From Candidatus Falkowbacteria bacterium RIFCSPLOWO2_12_FULL_45_13 (GTDB taxonomy: Bacteria; Patescibacteriota; Patescibacteriia; Patescibacteriales; GWC2-42-12), in NCBI GenBank assembly GCA_001778055.1, contig MFFY01000038.1, positions 1 through 5,927 of the forward strand: a stretch of DNA of 5,927 bases, in the 5' to 3' direction. Both the position numbers and the translations under genes were made by a program. Within the stretch, counting starts at the first letter, position 1; every line of letters starts with the position of its first letter. The notes beneath the pieces are model-generated. The model did no database searches, was not told where the DNA came from, and worked only from the letters and a program-made list of their open reading frames with translations. Positions 1-4,892 of this stretch are shown piece by piece.

Positions 1-347
1 GCTAAAACTCCGGCATCGATTTTGTCAGTTTTAATGTGCGCGTGAGCGATAGCCTTGACTTCCATGGGATGCGCCAGATGCACGTCAACCCCGAGATTCT
101 CAATCAGATCGGCGTAATAGTACCATTGGGATACCGGTTCGACCACTAAAGACAGTTCTTTACCCTCATTATTCCGTTTAATGGCATTAATATACCGCGT
201 CACATCGTTTTTATCCGTAAGGACTTTCATAGAATCAATCAGCTTTCCCTCTCTATCTTTAACCACGAAAGTTGAGGTATTTTTGTGAAGATCCATGCCG
301 ATAAATAGTTTATCAGCAGCATTAACTAATGTTATTGTGTCCGACAT
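1..347 (-). CDS. IS110-family transposase (DEDD recombinase), N-terminal part, cut by window edge
   Basis: The reverse strand reads from an ATG at 347-345 for 115 codons with no stop to the left edge, so the protein is partial at its C terminus. It shows the acidic residues of the IS110 RuvC-like DEDD domain: D19 in GMDLHK, E70 in VVEPVSQWYYYADL, and D108 and D111 in KTDKIDAGVL. Their spacing (51, 38 and 3 residues) fits the family. IS110 enzymes move the element through this domain plus a C-terminal serine-containing domain, which lies outside the window, and characterised members are guided by an RNA encoded in the element's non-coding end. The visible part has no frameshift or internal stop, so the copy could be intact. 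No Shine-Dalgarno motif precedes the start. The family call is firm; IS110 versus IS1111 group cannot be decided here. Confidence 0.9.
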   Translation of the reverse strand, partial: MSDTITLVNAADKLFIGMDLHKNTSTFVVKDREGKLIDSMKVLTDKNDVTRYINAIKRNNEGKELSLVVEPVSQWYYYADLIENLGVDVHLAHPMEVKAIAHAHIKTDKIDAGVL

Positions 348-351
348 AATT

Positions 352-389
352 GTAAGCTTAGTGAATTAGAGTTTTTGCTTTTAGCTTAC
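352..389. repeat. 7-bp inverted repeat upstream of the transposase
   Basis: GTAAGCT at 352-358 is matched exactly by AGCTTAC at 383-389 across a 24-nt AT-rich loop. It lies just upstream of the transposase start on the minus strand. It may be a hairpin in the transposase leader or part of the element's end. The stem is short, so chance is possible. Confidence 0.45.
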
Positions 390-418
390 CACGGACCCCT
401 TAACTCTTTTATATCATT

Positions 419-736
419 ATGCCAGAAGAAAAAAAGCCTCAAACCGGCGCCGACCCGGATATTCTAAACAATAAAATCGTGGCCGCTCTGTCCTATGTTT
501 GGATTCTGTTCTTATTGCCCCTGCTCTTAAAAAGAGACTCAAAATTCTGCCAGTTTCACGCCAAGCAAGGCTTGATCCTGTTTGTTTTAAGCTTTATCAC
601 CTGGTTTCCTGTCATTGGCTGGCTCATCGGCTTGGCCATTATTGTCGTTTCGGTTGTGGGTATTATTAAAGCTTTGGCCGGGGAATGGTGGAAGACGCCC
701 TATCTTTATGATTTGAGCAAAAAAATTAATTTATAG
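419..736 (+). CDS. Small DUF4870/Tic20-like integral membrane protein
   Basis: This 105-residue protein has a short charged N terminus (residues 1-18) and three hydrophobic segments, about 19-38, 49-65 and 66-86, before a polar, lysine-containing C terminus. The pattern of a first helix, then KRDSKFCQFHAKQGLILF, a second helix, a WFPVIGWLIGL turn and a final KALAGEWWKTPYL matches DUF4870/Tic20-like small membrane proteins. Those keep a polar FxxxHAxQ stretch between helices 1 and 2 and a GEWxxxP-like ending. No enzymatic function is established for bacterial members, so none is assigned. The start ATG at 419 has no Shine-Dalgarno motif and only a weak TATATC box at 410-415 close by. The gene is divergent from the transposase and separated from ppsA by a repeat-filled spacer, so it is probably a single-gene unit. 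Length is typical for the family. Confidence 0.8.
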   Translation: MPEEKKPQTGADPDILNNKIVAALSYVWILFLLPLLLKRDSKFCQFHAKQGLILFVLSFITWFPVIGWLIGLAIIVVSVVGIIKALAGEWWKTPYLYDLSKKINL

Positions 737-742
737 ATTCAC

Positions 743-832
743 AAATCTACAAATCTTCTCACGAATACACAAATACTGTAAGATTTGTTAATTTTTTATA
801 TTTGTGATATTCGTGAAATAATTTGTTGATTT
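743..832. repeat. Long imperfect inverted repeat in the spacer before ppsA
   Basis: The left arm (743-775) and right arm (799-832) pair over about 33 bp with four mismatches and one extra base, around a 23-nt loop (776-798). The inner part is nearly perfect: TCACGAATA and CACAAATA on the left against TATTTGTG and TATTCGTGA on the right. The left side also carries ACAAATCT twice in tandem (741-748, 749-756), and its complement AGATTTGT lies in the loop (781-788), so an alternative fold is possible. The structure fills most of the 120-bp spacer and is AT-rich with no terminal T-run, so it does not look like a simple terminator. It looks like a dispersed repeat unit. Confidence 0.85.
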
Positions 833-839
833 ATAAAAT
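832..839 (+). promoter_or_regulatory. Possible -10 box for ppsA
   Basis: TATAAAAT lies 17 bases before the ppsA ATG. If used, the leader would be only about ten bases, which fits the absence of a Shine-Dalgarno motif there. I see no convincing -35 at normal spacing, since the right arm of the inverted repeat occupies that region. AT-rich sequence makes chance likely. Confidence 0.3.
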
Positions 840-856
840 AAATAAATCTCAAAATT

Positions 857-3403
857 ATGTCAAATAACGACTACATTAAATTCTTTGAAGGAACCACTAT
901 TAAGGACGTGCCGGTGGTGGGCGGGAAAAACGCCTCTTTGGGCGAAATGTATAAAAACTTAGCCGGCCAAGGCATAAAAGTGCCTAACGGCTTTGCCACC
1001 ACCGCCAGAGCCTATAATTATCTTTTAGAGCAAACCAATTTAAAAGCCGGCATTAAAAAAATTCTGTCCGGCTTAAACACTAAGGATGTTACGGATTTGG
1101 CCAGGCGCGGCGCCGCGGTCAGAAAACTGATTATCGCCACGCCTTTCCCTAAAGACTTAGAGCAGGCCATTGTTCAAGCTTACAAAAAACTTTCTGAGGA
1201 GGATACATTAAGTCGAAAGTCGAAAATCTCCGCCGGAGTTTGTCGCGCCAGCCAGAGGCTGGTCCGCCTTGGGCGGAGATCCCTGCCTGCCGGCGGGCAC
1301 GGCGCCCCCGGCGGAGAAAATTCGAAATTTCTTCGCGTGGCTGTCCGCTCTTCCGCCACGGCCGAAGACCTGCCGGATGCCAGCTTTGCCGGCCAGCAGG
1401 AAACTTTTTTAAATGTTTCCGGCGAGACCGAACTCCTCTTGGCGGTAAAAAAATGCATCGCTTCCCTGTTCACCAACCGCGCCATCTCCTACCGCGTGGA
1501 CAAAGGCTTTGACCATTTTAAAATCGCCCTATCCGTGGGCGTGCAAAAAATGATCCGTTCAGATTTGGCCGCTTCGGGCGTAATTTTCACCATTGACACG
1601 GAATCAGGTTTTTCCAACGTCGTACTGGTCAGTTCCATCTACGGCTTGGGCGAAAATATCGTCCAAGGCAAGGTTGACCCGGATGAATTCTATGTCTTTA
1701 AACCCACCAGAACTATTATCTCCCATAGTATCAGCCGCAAAAACATAAAAATGATTTACAGCGCCAACCCCAAGCGACCGGTTAAAGACGTTAAGGTGCC
1801 TCTGGCTGCCCAGCGCCGGCAATCCATCACCGATGAGCAAGTATTAAAGCTGGCTGACTGGGCCATAAAAATTGAAAAGCACTACGGCCGGGCCATGGAT
1901 ATAGAATGGGCTTTGGACGGCCGGGAAAACCAGCTCTATATCATCCAGGCGCGGCCGGAAACTATCCACAACGTGCGCGATTACAGCGTGATCGAGGAAT
2001 ATGTTCTAAAAAAAGGGGGTAAAATAATCGCTACCGGCCGGAGCGTGGGCAACCGCGTCGGCGCTGGGCAGGCTAATCGGATTATGGATATTTCTGGTAT
2101 AGCCAAATTCAAGCCGGGCCAAGTCTTAATCACCGACATGACCGACCCGGACTGGGAGCCGATCATGAAAATCGCCTCGGCCATCGTCACCGACAAGGGC
2201 GGACGCACCTGCCACGCGGCCATCGTTTCCCGCGAGCTGGGTATTCCCTGCATTGTCGGCACGGGCCAGGCCTCTAAAAAAATTAAAACCGGCCAAAGCG
2301 TTACGGTCAGCTGCGCCGAAGGCGACCTGGGATTTGTCTATGAAGGCAAATTGCCGTTTAAAGTCAACAGAACCAGCGTTAAAAACTTGGCCAAACCGAA
2401 AATCAAAATCATGATGAATATCGGCTCGCCTGACATCGCTTTCCTGTCGTCCTTGATCCCCAACGACGGCGTCGGGCTGGCGCGCGAAGAATTTATCATC
2501 AATGATAAGATAAAGATCCATCCCCTGGCCCTGTTAAATTACGCCAAGCTCAAAGACAAAAAAGCTAAGAAAAAAATCGCTGAATTGACCGCCGGTTATA
2601 AGGATAAAGGACAATATTATATTGATAAGCTGGCTGAAGGCATGGCCATAATCGCGGCCGCTTTCTATCCCAAAGACGTGATTATGAGATTTTCTGATTT
2701 TAAAACCAACGAATACGCCAACTTAATCGGCGGCTCGGCCTATGAGCCGGTGGAAGTTAATCCCATGATCGGCTGGCGCGGCGCTTCGCGCTATTACGCG
2801 CCGGAATTTAAGCCGGCCTTTGAGCTGGAATGCGTTGCCCTGAAAAAAGCCCGCGAGGAAATGAAACTGACTAACTTAAAAGCCATGGTGCCGTTTTGCC
2901 GCACTATCCGCGAAGCCGAACAGGTTATAAAGATCATGACTGATAACGGCCTAAAACGCGGCGATAACCCCCTCCTTACGAAGGGGGGGGCGGGGGGAGG
3001 CTTTGAACTTTACTGTATGATTGAAATACCGTCCAACGTCATATTAGCCGAAGACTTCGCCAAGCTCTACGACGGTTTTTCCATCGGCTCCAACGACCTG
3101 ACCCAGCTGACGCTCGGCGTTGACCGCGACAGCGCCCTGGTTGCCAAAGTCTACGATGAAAATAACGCGGCCGTAAAAAAATTAATCCGGCTGGTGATCG
3201 AGAAGGCTAAAAAGACAGGCACCAAGATCGGCATCTGCGGCCAAGCCCCGTCCGACTTCCCCGACTTCGCCCAATTTCTGGTGGAATGCGGCATTGACAG
3301 TATCTCCTTGAACCCGGATACGGTCATCAAGACGACTTTGGCCATACTGGAAACGGAAAAGAAGTTATCACCCCCTTTAACAAAGGAGGGGAGGAAAATT
3401 TAA
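857..3403 (+). CDS. ppsA: Phosphoenolpyruvate synthase (pyruvate, water dikinase)
   Basis: The enzyme converts pyruvate, ATP and water to phosphoenolpyruvate, AMP and phosphate in the cytoplasm, feeding gluconeogenesis. Order of domains: N-terminal ATP-binding PPDK_N domain (about 10-370, with GGKNASLGEM at 22-31, VRSSATAEDLPDASFAGQQE at 163-182 and IQARPET at 363-369); swivelling phosphohistidine domain (about 385-500, GGRTCHAAIVSRELGIPC, phosphorylated His at H453); C-terminal PEP/pyruvate-binding barrel (about 515-832, RFSDFKTNEY, MVPFCRT, GSNDLTQL, and GICGQAPSD with catalytic-type C794). At 848 residues it exceeds the roughly 790 of E. coli PpsA. The excess is mostly three repeat-derived segments: about 117-157, 705-714 and the tail from about 838. 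All conserved motifs survive and the frame is open, so the enzyme is probably functional. The ATG at 857 gives the usual N terminus and lacks a Shine-Dalgarno motif. Confidence 0.95.
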   Translation: MSNNDYIKFFEGTTIKDVPVVGGKNASLGEMYKNLAGQGIKVPNGFATTARAYNYLLEQTNLKAGIKKILSGLNTKDVTDLARRGAAVRKLIIATPFPKDLEQAIVQAYKKLSEEDTLSRKSKISAGVCRASQRLVRLGRRSLPAGGHGAPGGENSKFLRVAVRSSATAEDLPDASFAGQQETFLNVSGETELLLAVKKCIASLFTNRAISYRVDKGFDHFKIALSVGVQKMIRSDLAASGVIFTIDTESGFSNVVLVSSIYGLGENIVQGKVDPDEFYVFKPTRTIISHSISRKNIKMIYSANPKRPVKDVKVPLAAQRRQSITDEQVLKLADWAIKIEKHYGRAMDIEWALDGRENQLYIIQARPETIHNVRDYSVIEEYVLKKGGKIIATGRSVGNRVGAGQANRIMDISGIAKFKPGQVLITDMTDPDWEPIMKIASAIVTDKGGRTCHAAIVSRELGIPCIVGTGQASKKIKTGQSVTVSCAEGDLGFVYEGKLPFKVNRTSVKNLAKPKIKIMMNIGSPDIAFLSSLIPNDGVGLAREEFIINDKIKIHPLALLNYAKLKDKKAKKKIAELTAGYKDKGQYYIDKLAEGMAIIAAAFYPKDVIMRFSDFKTNEYANLIGGSAYEPVEVNPMIGWRGASRYYAPEFKPAFELECVALKKAREEMKLTNLKAMVPFCRTIREAEQVIKIMTDNGLKRGDNPLLTKGGAGGGFELYCMIEIPSNVILAEDFAKLYDGFSIGSNDLTQLTLGVDRDSALVAKVYDENNAAVKKLIRLVIEKAKKTGTKIGICGQAPSDFPDFAQFLVECGIDSISLNPDTVIKTTLAILETEKKLSPPLTKEGRKI
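1209..1324. repeat. GC-rich multi-hairpin repeat inserted in frame in ppsA
   Basis: This block encodes about 35-40 residues, rich in Arg, Gly, Ser and Pro, with no counterpart in ordinary PpsA, where the KLSEE helix runs almost directly into the VAVRSSATAED motif. It opens with heptamer-like units (1209-1222) and holds nested palindromes: ATCTCCGCC (1226-1234) with GGCGGAGAT (1272-1280); CCAGCC/GGCTGG (1248-1253, 1257-1262); CCGCC/GGCGG (1264-1268, 1272-1276); and GCCTGCC/GGCGGGC (about 1285-1298). A second GGCGGAGA at 1310-1317 can also pair with the 1227-1234 arm. Outer bases TCGAAAA and AAAATTCGA give an imperfect outer inverted repeat. The composition differs sharply from flanking ppsA. 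Confidence 0.8.
2968..2998. repeat. C-rich/G-rich palindrome inserted in frame in ppsA
   Basis: CCCCCTCCTT (2968-2977) pairs with AAGGGGGGGG (2981-2990) across an ACG loop with one G-T wobble, and a further G-rich run follows to 2998. It encodes PLLTKGGAGG (residues 705-714), extra residues between GLKRGDN and GFELYCMIEIPSN, where E. coli PpsA has GLKRGEN followed directly by GLKIIMMCEIPSN. The likely insert is 30 bp, ten codons, so the frame is kept. Confidence 0.8.
3371..3394. repeat. C-rich/G-rich palindrome forming the ppsA C-terminal tail
   Basis: CCCCCTTT (3371-3378) pairs with AAAGG-A-GGG (3382-3390), with one bulged A and a three-base loop. It encodes SPPLTKEGR near the C terminus, beyond the point where PpsA proteins usually end. 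It is clearly related to the palindrome at 2968-2990 and is read in the same phase (P-L-T-K-G/E). The stop codon follows at 3401-3403. No T-run follows the stem, so it is not a classical terminator. Confidence 0.75.
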
Positions 3404-3410
3404 AAATTTG

Positions 3411-3440
3411 TGTCATTCCCGCGCAGGCTCGCCTCGCCGG
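3411..3440. repeat. Fragment resembling a dispersed GC-rich intergenic repeat
   Basis: Just after the ppsA stop, TGTCATTCCCGCGCAGGC (3411-3428) looks like the opening of a dispersed repeat seen in many bacterial genomes that starts TGTCATTCCCGCG and usually continues to a matching GGGAAT arm. That second arm is missing here, so this is a partial or decayed copy. GGAGCT at 3439-3444 can pair with AGCTCC at 3468-3473, linking it to the hairpins downstream. Recognition is from memory. Confidence 0.4.
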
Positions 3441-3466
3441 AGCTTTCAGCGTAGCGTTGCCTTGCT

Positions 3467-3549
3467 TAGCTCCATAGTCCCGAAGAGCTATGGAGCTATA
3501 ATGCAAATTCACATAATGGCTCCATAGGGCTAAGGCCACTATGGAGCCA
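3467..3549. repeat. Two tandem hairpins with a shared stem sequence, before lgt
   Basis: Hairpin 1: TAGCTCCATAG (3467-3477) and CTATGGAGCTA (3488-3498), a perfect 11-bp stem with a 10-base loop. Hairpin 2: TGGCTCCATAG (3517-3527) and CTATGGAGCCA (3539-3549), a perfect 11-bp stem whose inner GGC/GCC (3528-3530, 3535-3537) adds three pairs with a bulged A and a TAAG loop. Both stems share the GCTCCATAG core and their loops differ. The second base of each stem is changed on both arms (A-T to G-C), so pairing is preserved. Arms can also cross-pair between hairpins. No T-run follows, which argues against intrinsic terminators. Confidence 0.85.
3497..3502 (+). promoter_or_regulatory. Possible -10 box for lgt
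   Basis: A perfect TATAAT begins within the last two bases of hairpin 1. It would start transcription near 3509 and place hairpin 2 in the lgt leader. No matching -35 and no TG extension is seen, so support is weak; lgt could instead be read through from ppsA. Confidence 0.3.
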
Positions 3550-3558
3550 AAATGTTTT

Positions 3559-4413
3559 ATGTCTTTAACAAACTTCCTCCGTACCTTCCATCCCTCGCCC
3601 ATCCTATTTTCCTTAGGACCAATCAACATCTATTGGTATGGTTTTTTTATTGTCTTAGGCGTACTATCCGCTCTGACCGTGGCCATTATATTGGAAAAAT
3701 TTTACGCTCTGAAATCAGATACCATTATTGACTTGAGTCTTTGGTTGATCCTCGGCGGACTAACCGGCGCGCGGCTTTATGATGTTTTCTTGGAATGGCC
3801 ATATTTTTTAGCCCACCCGCTTGATGTTTTCAAAGTCTGGCAAGGCGGTTTGGCCATTCATGGCGCGATTATCGGCGGCTCGGTCGCCCTATGGTGGTAC
3901 ACTAAAAGATTCAAACATAATTTCTGGCAATTGGCCGCCATCGCGGTTACCGCCCTGCCCTTGGCCCAGGCCTTAGGCCGCTGGGGAAATTTTTTCAACC
4001 AAGAACTGTTTGGCCGGCCCACTAACCTGCCTTGGGGCATACCGATTGATCCAGCCAACCGGCCCTGGCAGTATCTGGATTTTACTTACTTCCACCCCAC
4101 TTTCCTCTATGAAGCCATGGGCAATTTAATAATCTTCATAATTTTAATATCTTGCCAAATTTGGATTATAAAAAAACAAAAAATTATTAGTTCCTCTTAC
4201 TTTCAACTTTTAACTTTCTACTTTCTACTTTATTCCCTGCTGCGTTTTTCCCTGGAATTTATCCGCCTTGACCCTACGCCGATTATCTCGGGCCTGCGTT
4301 TTCCTCAGTTAATCAGTATCTTAGTCATTATTTCCTGCCTGATTTATTGGGCGCTGAAATTCAGCCGAAAAATCAGTCAAAATTCCTCCCCCAAGCCCAT
4401 TCTTGAAAAATAA
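3559..4413 (+). CDS. lgt: Prolipoprotein diacylglyceryl transferase
   Basis: Lgt is an inner-membrane enzyme that moves diacylglycerol from phosphatidylglycerol to the lipobox cysteine of prolipoproteins, the first step of lipoprotein maturation. The family hallmarks are present (numbering from the ATG at 3559, 284 residues): SLGPINIYWYGFFIVLG near the N terminus, GGLTGARLYDV, QGGLAIHGAIIGG with the essential-type H101, the signature GRWGNFFNQELFGRPTNLPWG starting at G140 with R141 and N144, HPTFLYE, and RFSLEFIR. About seven hydrophobic segments fit the fold. An upstream in-frame ATG at 3541 lies in the right arm of hairpin 2 and adds six atypical residues (MEPKCF). I prefer 3559, preceded by GGAG at 3543-3546 with a long 12-base gap. 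That GGAG belongs to the hairpin, so folding could mask initiation. Length is normal for the family. Confidence 0.95.
   Translation: MSLTNFLRTFHPSPILFSLGPINIYWYGFFIVLGVLSALTVAIILEKFYALKSDTIIDLSLWLILGGLTGARLYDVFLEWPYFLAHPLDVFKVWQGGLAIHGAIIGGSVALWWYTKRFKHNFWQLAAIAVTALPLAQALGRWGNFFNQELFGRPTNLPWGIPIDPANRPWQYLDFTYFHPTFLYEAMGNLIIFIILISCQIWIIKKQKIISSSYFQLLTFYFLLYSLLRFSLEFIRLDPTPIISGLRFPQLISILVIISCLIYWALKFSRKISQNSSPKPILEK
4199..4233. repeat. Five tandem heptamers (ACTTTNN) inside lgt
   Basis: Five consecutive 7-base units start at 4199, 4206, 4213, 4220 and 4227: ACTTTCA, ACTTTTA, ACTTTCT, ACTTTCT, ACTTTAT. The first five bases are constant and the last two vary. Because 7 is not a multiple of 3, the run encodes a non-repeating hydrophobic peptide (YFQLLTFYFLLY) in the last membrane region before RFSLEFIR. 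The alignment with other Lgt proteins appears uninterrupted, so the run may replace rather than lengthen normal sequence. Confidence 0.75.
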
Positions 4414-4431
4414 AATGACTTATGCTAATAT
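4403..4431 (+). promoter_or_regulatory. Sigma70-type promoter for rpsT
   Basis: TTGAAA (4403-4408) and TAATAT (4426-4431) are separated by 17 bases, with TG at 4423-4424 giving an extended -10. The -35 overlaps the last codons of lgt. Transcription would start near 4438 and leave an AT-rich leader of about 75 bases before rpsT. This is the best promoter in the window. Confidence 0.65.
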
Positions 4432-4449
4432 GATTAAACTCCAGTTAAT

Positions 4450-4496
4450 TTTTAAATGATCAATATAAAATTTATTAATTTATCATTCATTTAAAA
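4450..4496 (+). promoter_or_regulatory. Possible hairpin in the rpsT leader
   Basis: TTTTAAATGA (4450-4459) and TCATTTAAAA (4487-4496) form a perfect 10-bp inverted repeat with a 27-base loop, inside the predicted rpsT leader and ending 16 bases before the ATG. S20 represses its own translation in E. coli, so a leader structure is plausible, but the sequence is very AT-rich and nothing here shows S20 binding. Confidence 0.35.
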
Positions 4497-4512
4497 TTTT
4501 AAATTCTACTCT

Positions 4513-4776
4513 ATGCCTAACGCGCCAGCCGCCAAAAAAGCTTTGCGTCAATCAGCCAAAAACCGGGAACGCAATCTTAAAATTGAAAATCGCTTAAAAG
4601 ACTTGATTAAAAAAAGCCACCGGCTAATCGCGGCCAAGGACGCGGCCGCCAAAGAATTTGTTACCAAAACCCTGACCGCCCTGGATAAAGCGGCCCAAAA
4701 AGGCGTGATTAAAAGGAATACGCGCGACCGCAAAAAATCAAGACTGCACCAACATTTAAACCAAGCATTTAAATAA
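4513..4776 (+). CDS. rpsT: 30S ribosomal protein S20
   Basis: The 87-residue, strongly basic, alanine- and lysine-rich protein is a typical S20, which binds 16S rRNA in the body of the small subunit. Recognisable elements are the start MPN..AAKKALRQSAKNRERN, a middle segment with DLIKKSHRLIAAKDAAA, and the ending LDKAAQKGVIKRNTRDRKKSRL, which matches the conserved AxxKGVIHKNxAxRKKSRL pattern. Length is normal and the fold would be three long helices. A good promoter lies 82 bases upstream. No Shine-Dalgarno motif precedes the ATG; the leader just before it is almost all A and T. It converges on holA, a pairing I recall from several bacterial groups, which supports both calls. The last codons and stop lie in a 14-bp sequence repeated exactly past the terminator. 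Confidence 0.95.
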   Translation: MPNAPAAKKALRQSAKNRERNLKIENRLKDLIKKSHRLIAAKDAAAKEFVTKTLTALDKAAQKGVIKRNTRDRKKSRLHQHLNQAFK

Positions 4777-4853
4777 AACGGGGCTTCAAAAAGCGTAGCC
4801 GTATCGTGAGCATAAAAAATTTAACGATACGGCACGCTTTTTAAATAAAACGG
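4768..4853. repeat. Exact 14-bp direct repeat flanking the terminator hairpin
   Basis: TTTAAATAAAACGG occurs at 4768-4781, covering the last two codons and stop of rpsT, and again at 4840-4853 just after the hairpin. The copies enclose 58 bases that are mostly stem-loop. The arrangement resembles a target-site duplication around a small inserted element, or a segmental duplication of the gene end. Confidence 0.75.
4788..4842. terminator. Bidirectional intrinsic terminator between rpsT and holA
   Basis: A 20-nt left arm (4788-4807) pairs with a 19-nt right arm (4824-4842), with one unpaired A at or near 4797 and a 16-base loop. Each arm has five A or five T at its outer end, so the RNA from either strand ends its stem in a U-run (GCUUUUU). 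It sits between two convergent genes and would stop both transcripts. Confidence 0.85.
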
Positions 4854-4892
4854 ATTTTTCTATACTCGCATTATAATCAAGGCCTTTTATTC

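Larger units (their letters stand above)
1..390 (-). mobile_element. IS110-family insertion sequence, 5' end of the element (outer boundary unresolved)
   Basis: The transposase gene implies an IS110-type element entering the window from the left. Its transposase-proximal end must lie between the start codon at 347 and the neighbouring gene at 419. I place it near 390 because a 7-bp inverted repeat (352-358 with 383-389) sits in this short non-coding stretch and the GC-rich patch after it differs from both sides. This is a guess: IS110 elements usually lack terminal inverted repeats and make no or very short target duplications, so the edge cannot be read from one copy. Confidence 0.45.

Noticed and set aside
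737..856. Riboswitch or structured RNA gene before ppsA
   Set aside because: The fold is one long AT-rich inverted repeat without the conserved core of any riboswitch class I know; a dispersed repeat explains it better.
1180..1512. Open frames on both strands overlapping the ppsA insert (minus 1180-1485, plus 1240-1512)
   Set aside because: They are open because the insert is GC-rich and poor in stops. They overlap conserved ppsA codons, resemble no family I know and have no initiation signals.
3371..3391. C-rich/G-rich palindrome at the end of ppsA as an intrinsic terminator
   Set aside because: No T-run follows the stem, and it matches the intragenic palindrome at 2968-2990 better than a terminator.
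3411..3549. CRISPR array or attachment site in the ppsA-lgt spacer
   Set aside because: Only two hairpin units with unequal loops, no regular spacers and no cas genes; no integrase or tRNA is present for an attachment site.
3327..3629. 100-codon minus-strand frame across the ppsA end, spacer and lgt start
   Set aside because: It is built from the complement of repeats and two real genes, and the peptide is not recognisable.
4872..4877. Perfect TATAAT on the plus strand just before the holA stop
   Set aside because: No -35 at suitable spacing and no gene downstream on that strand; an antisense promoter is possible but unsupported.
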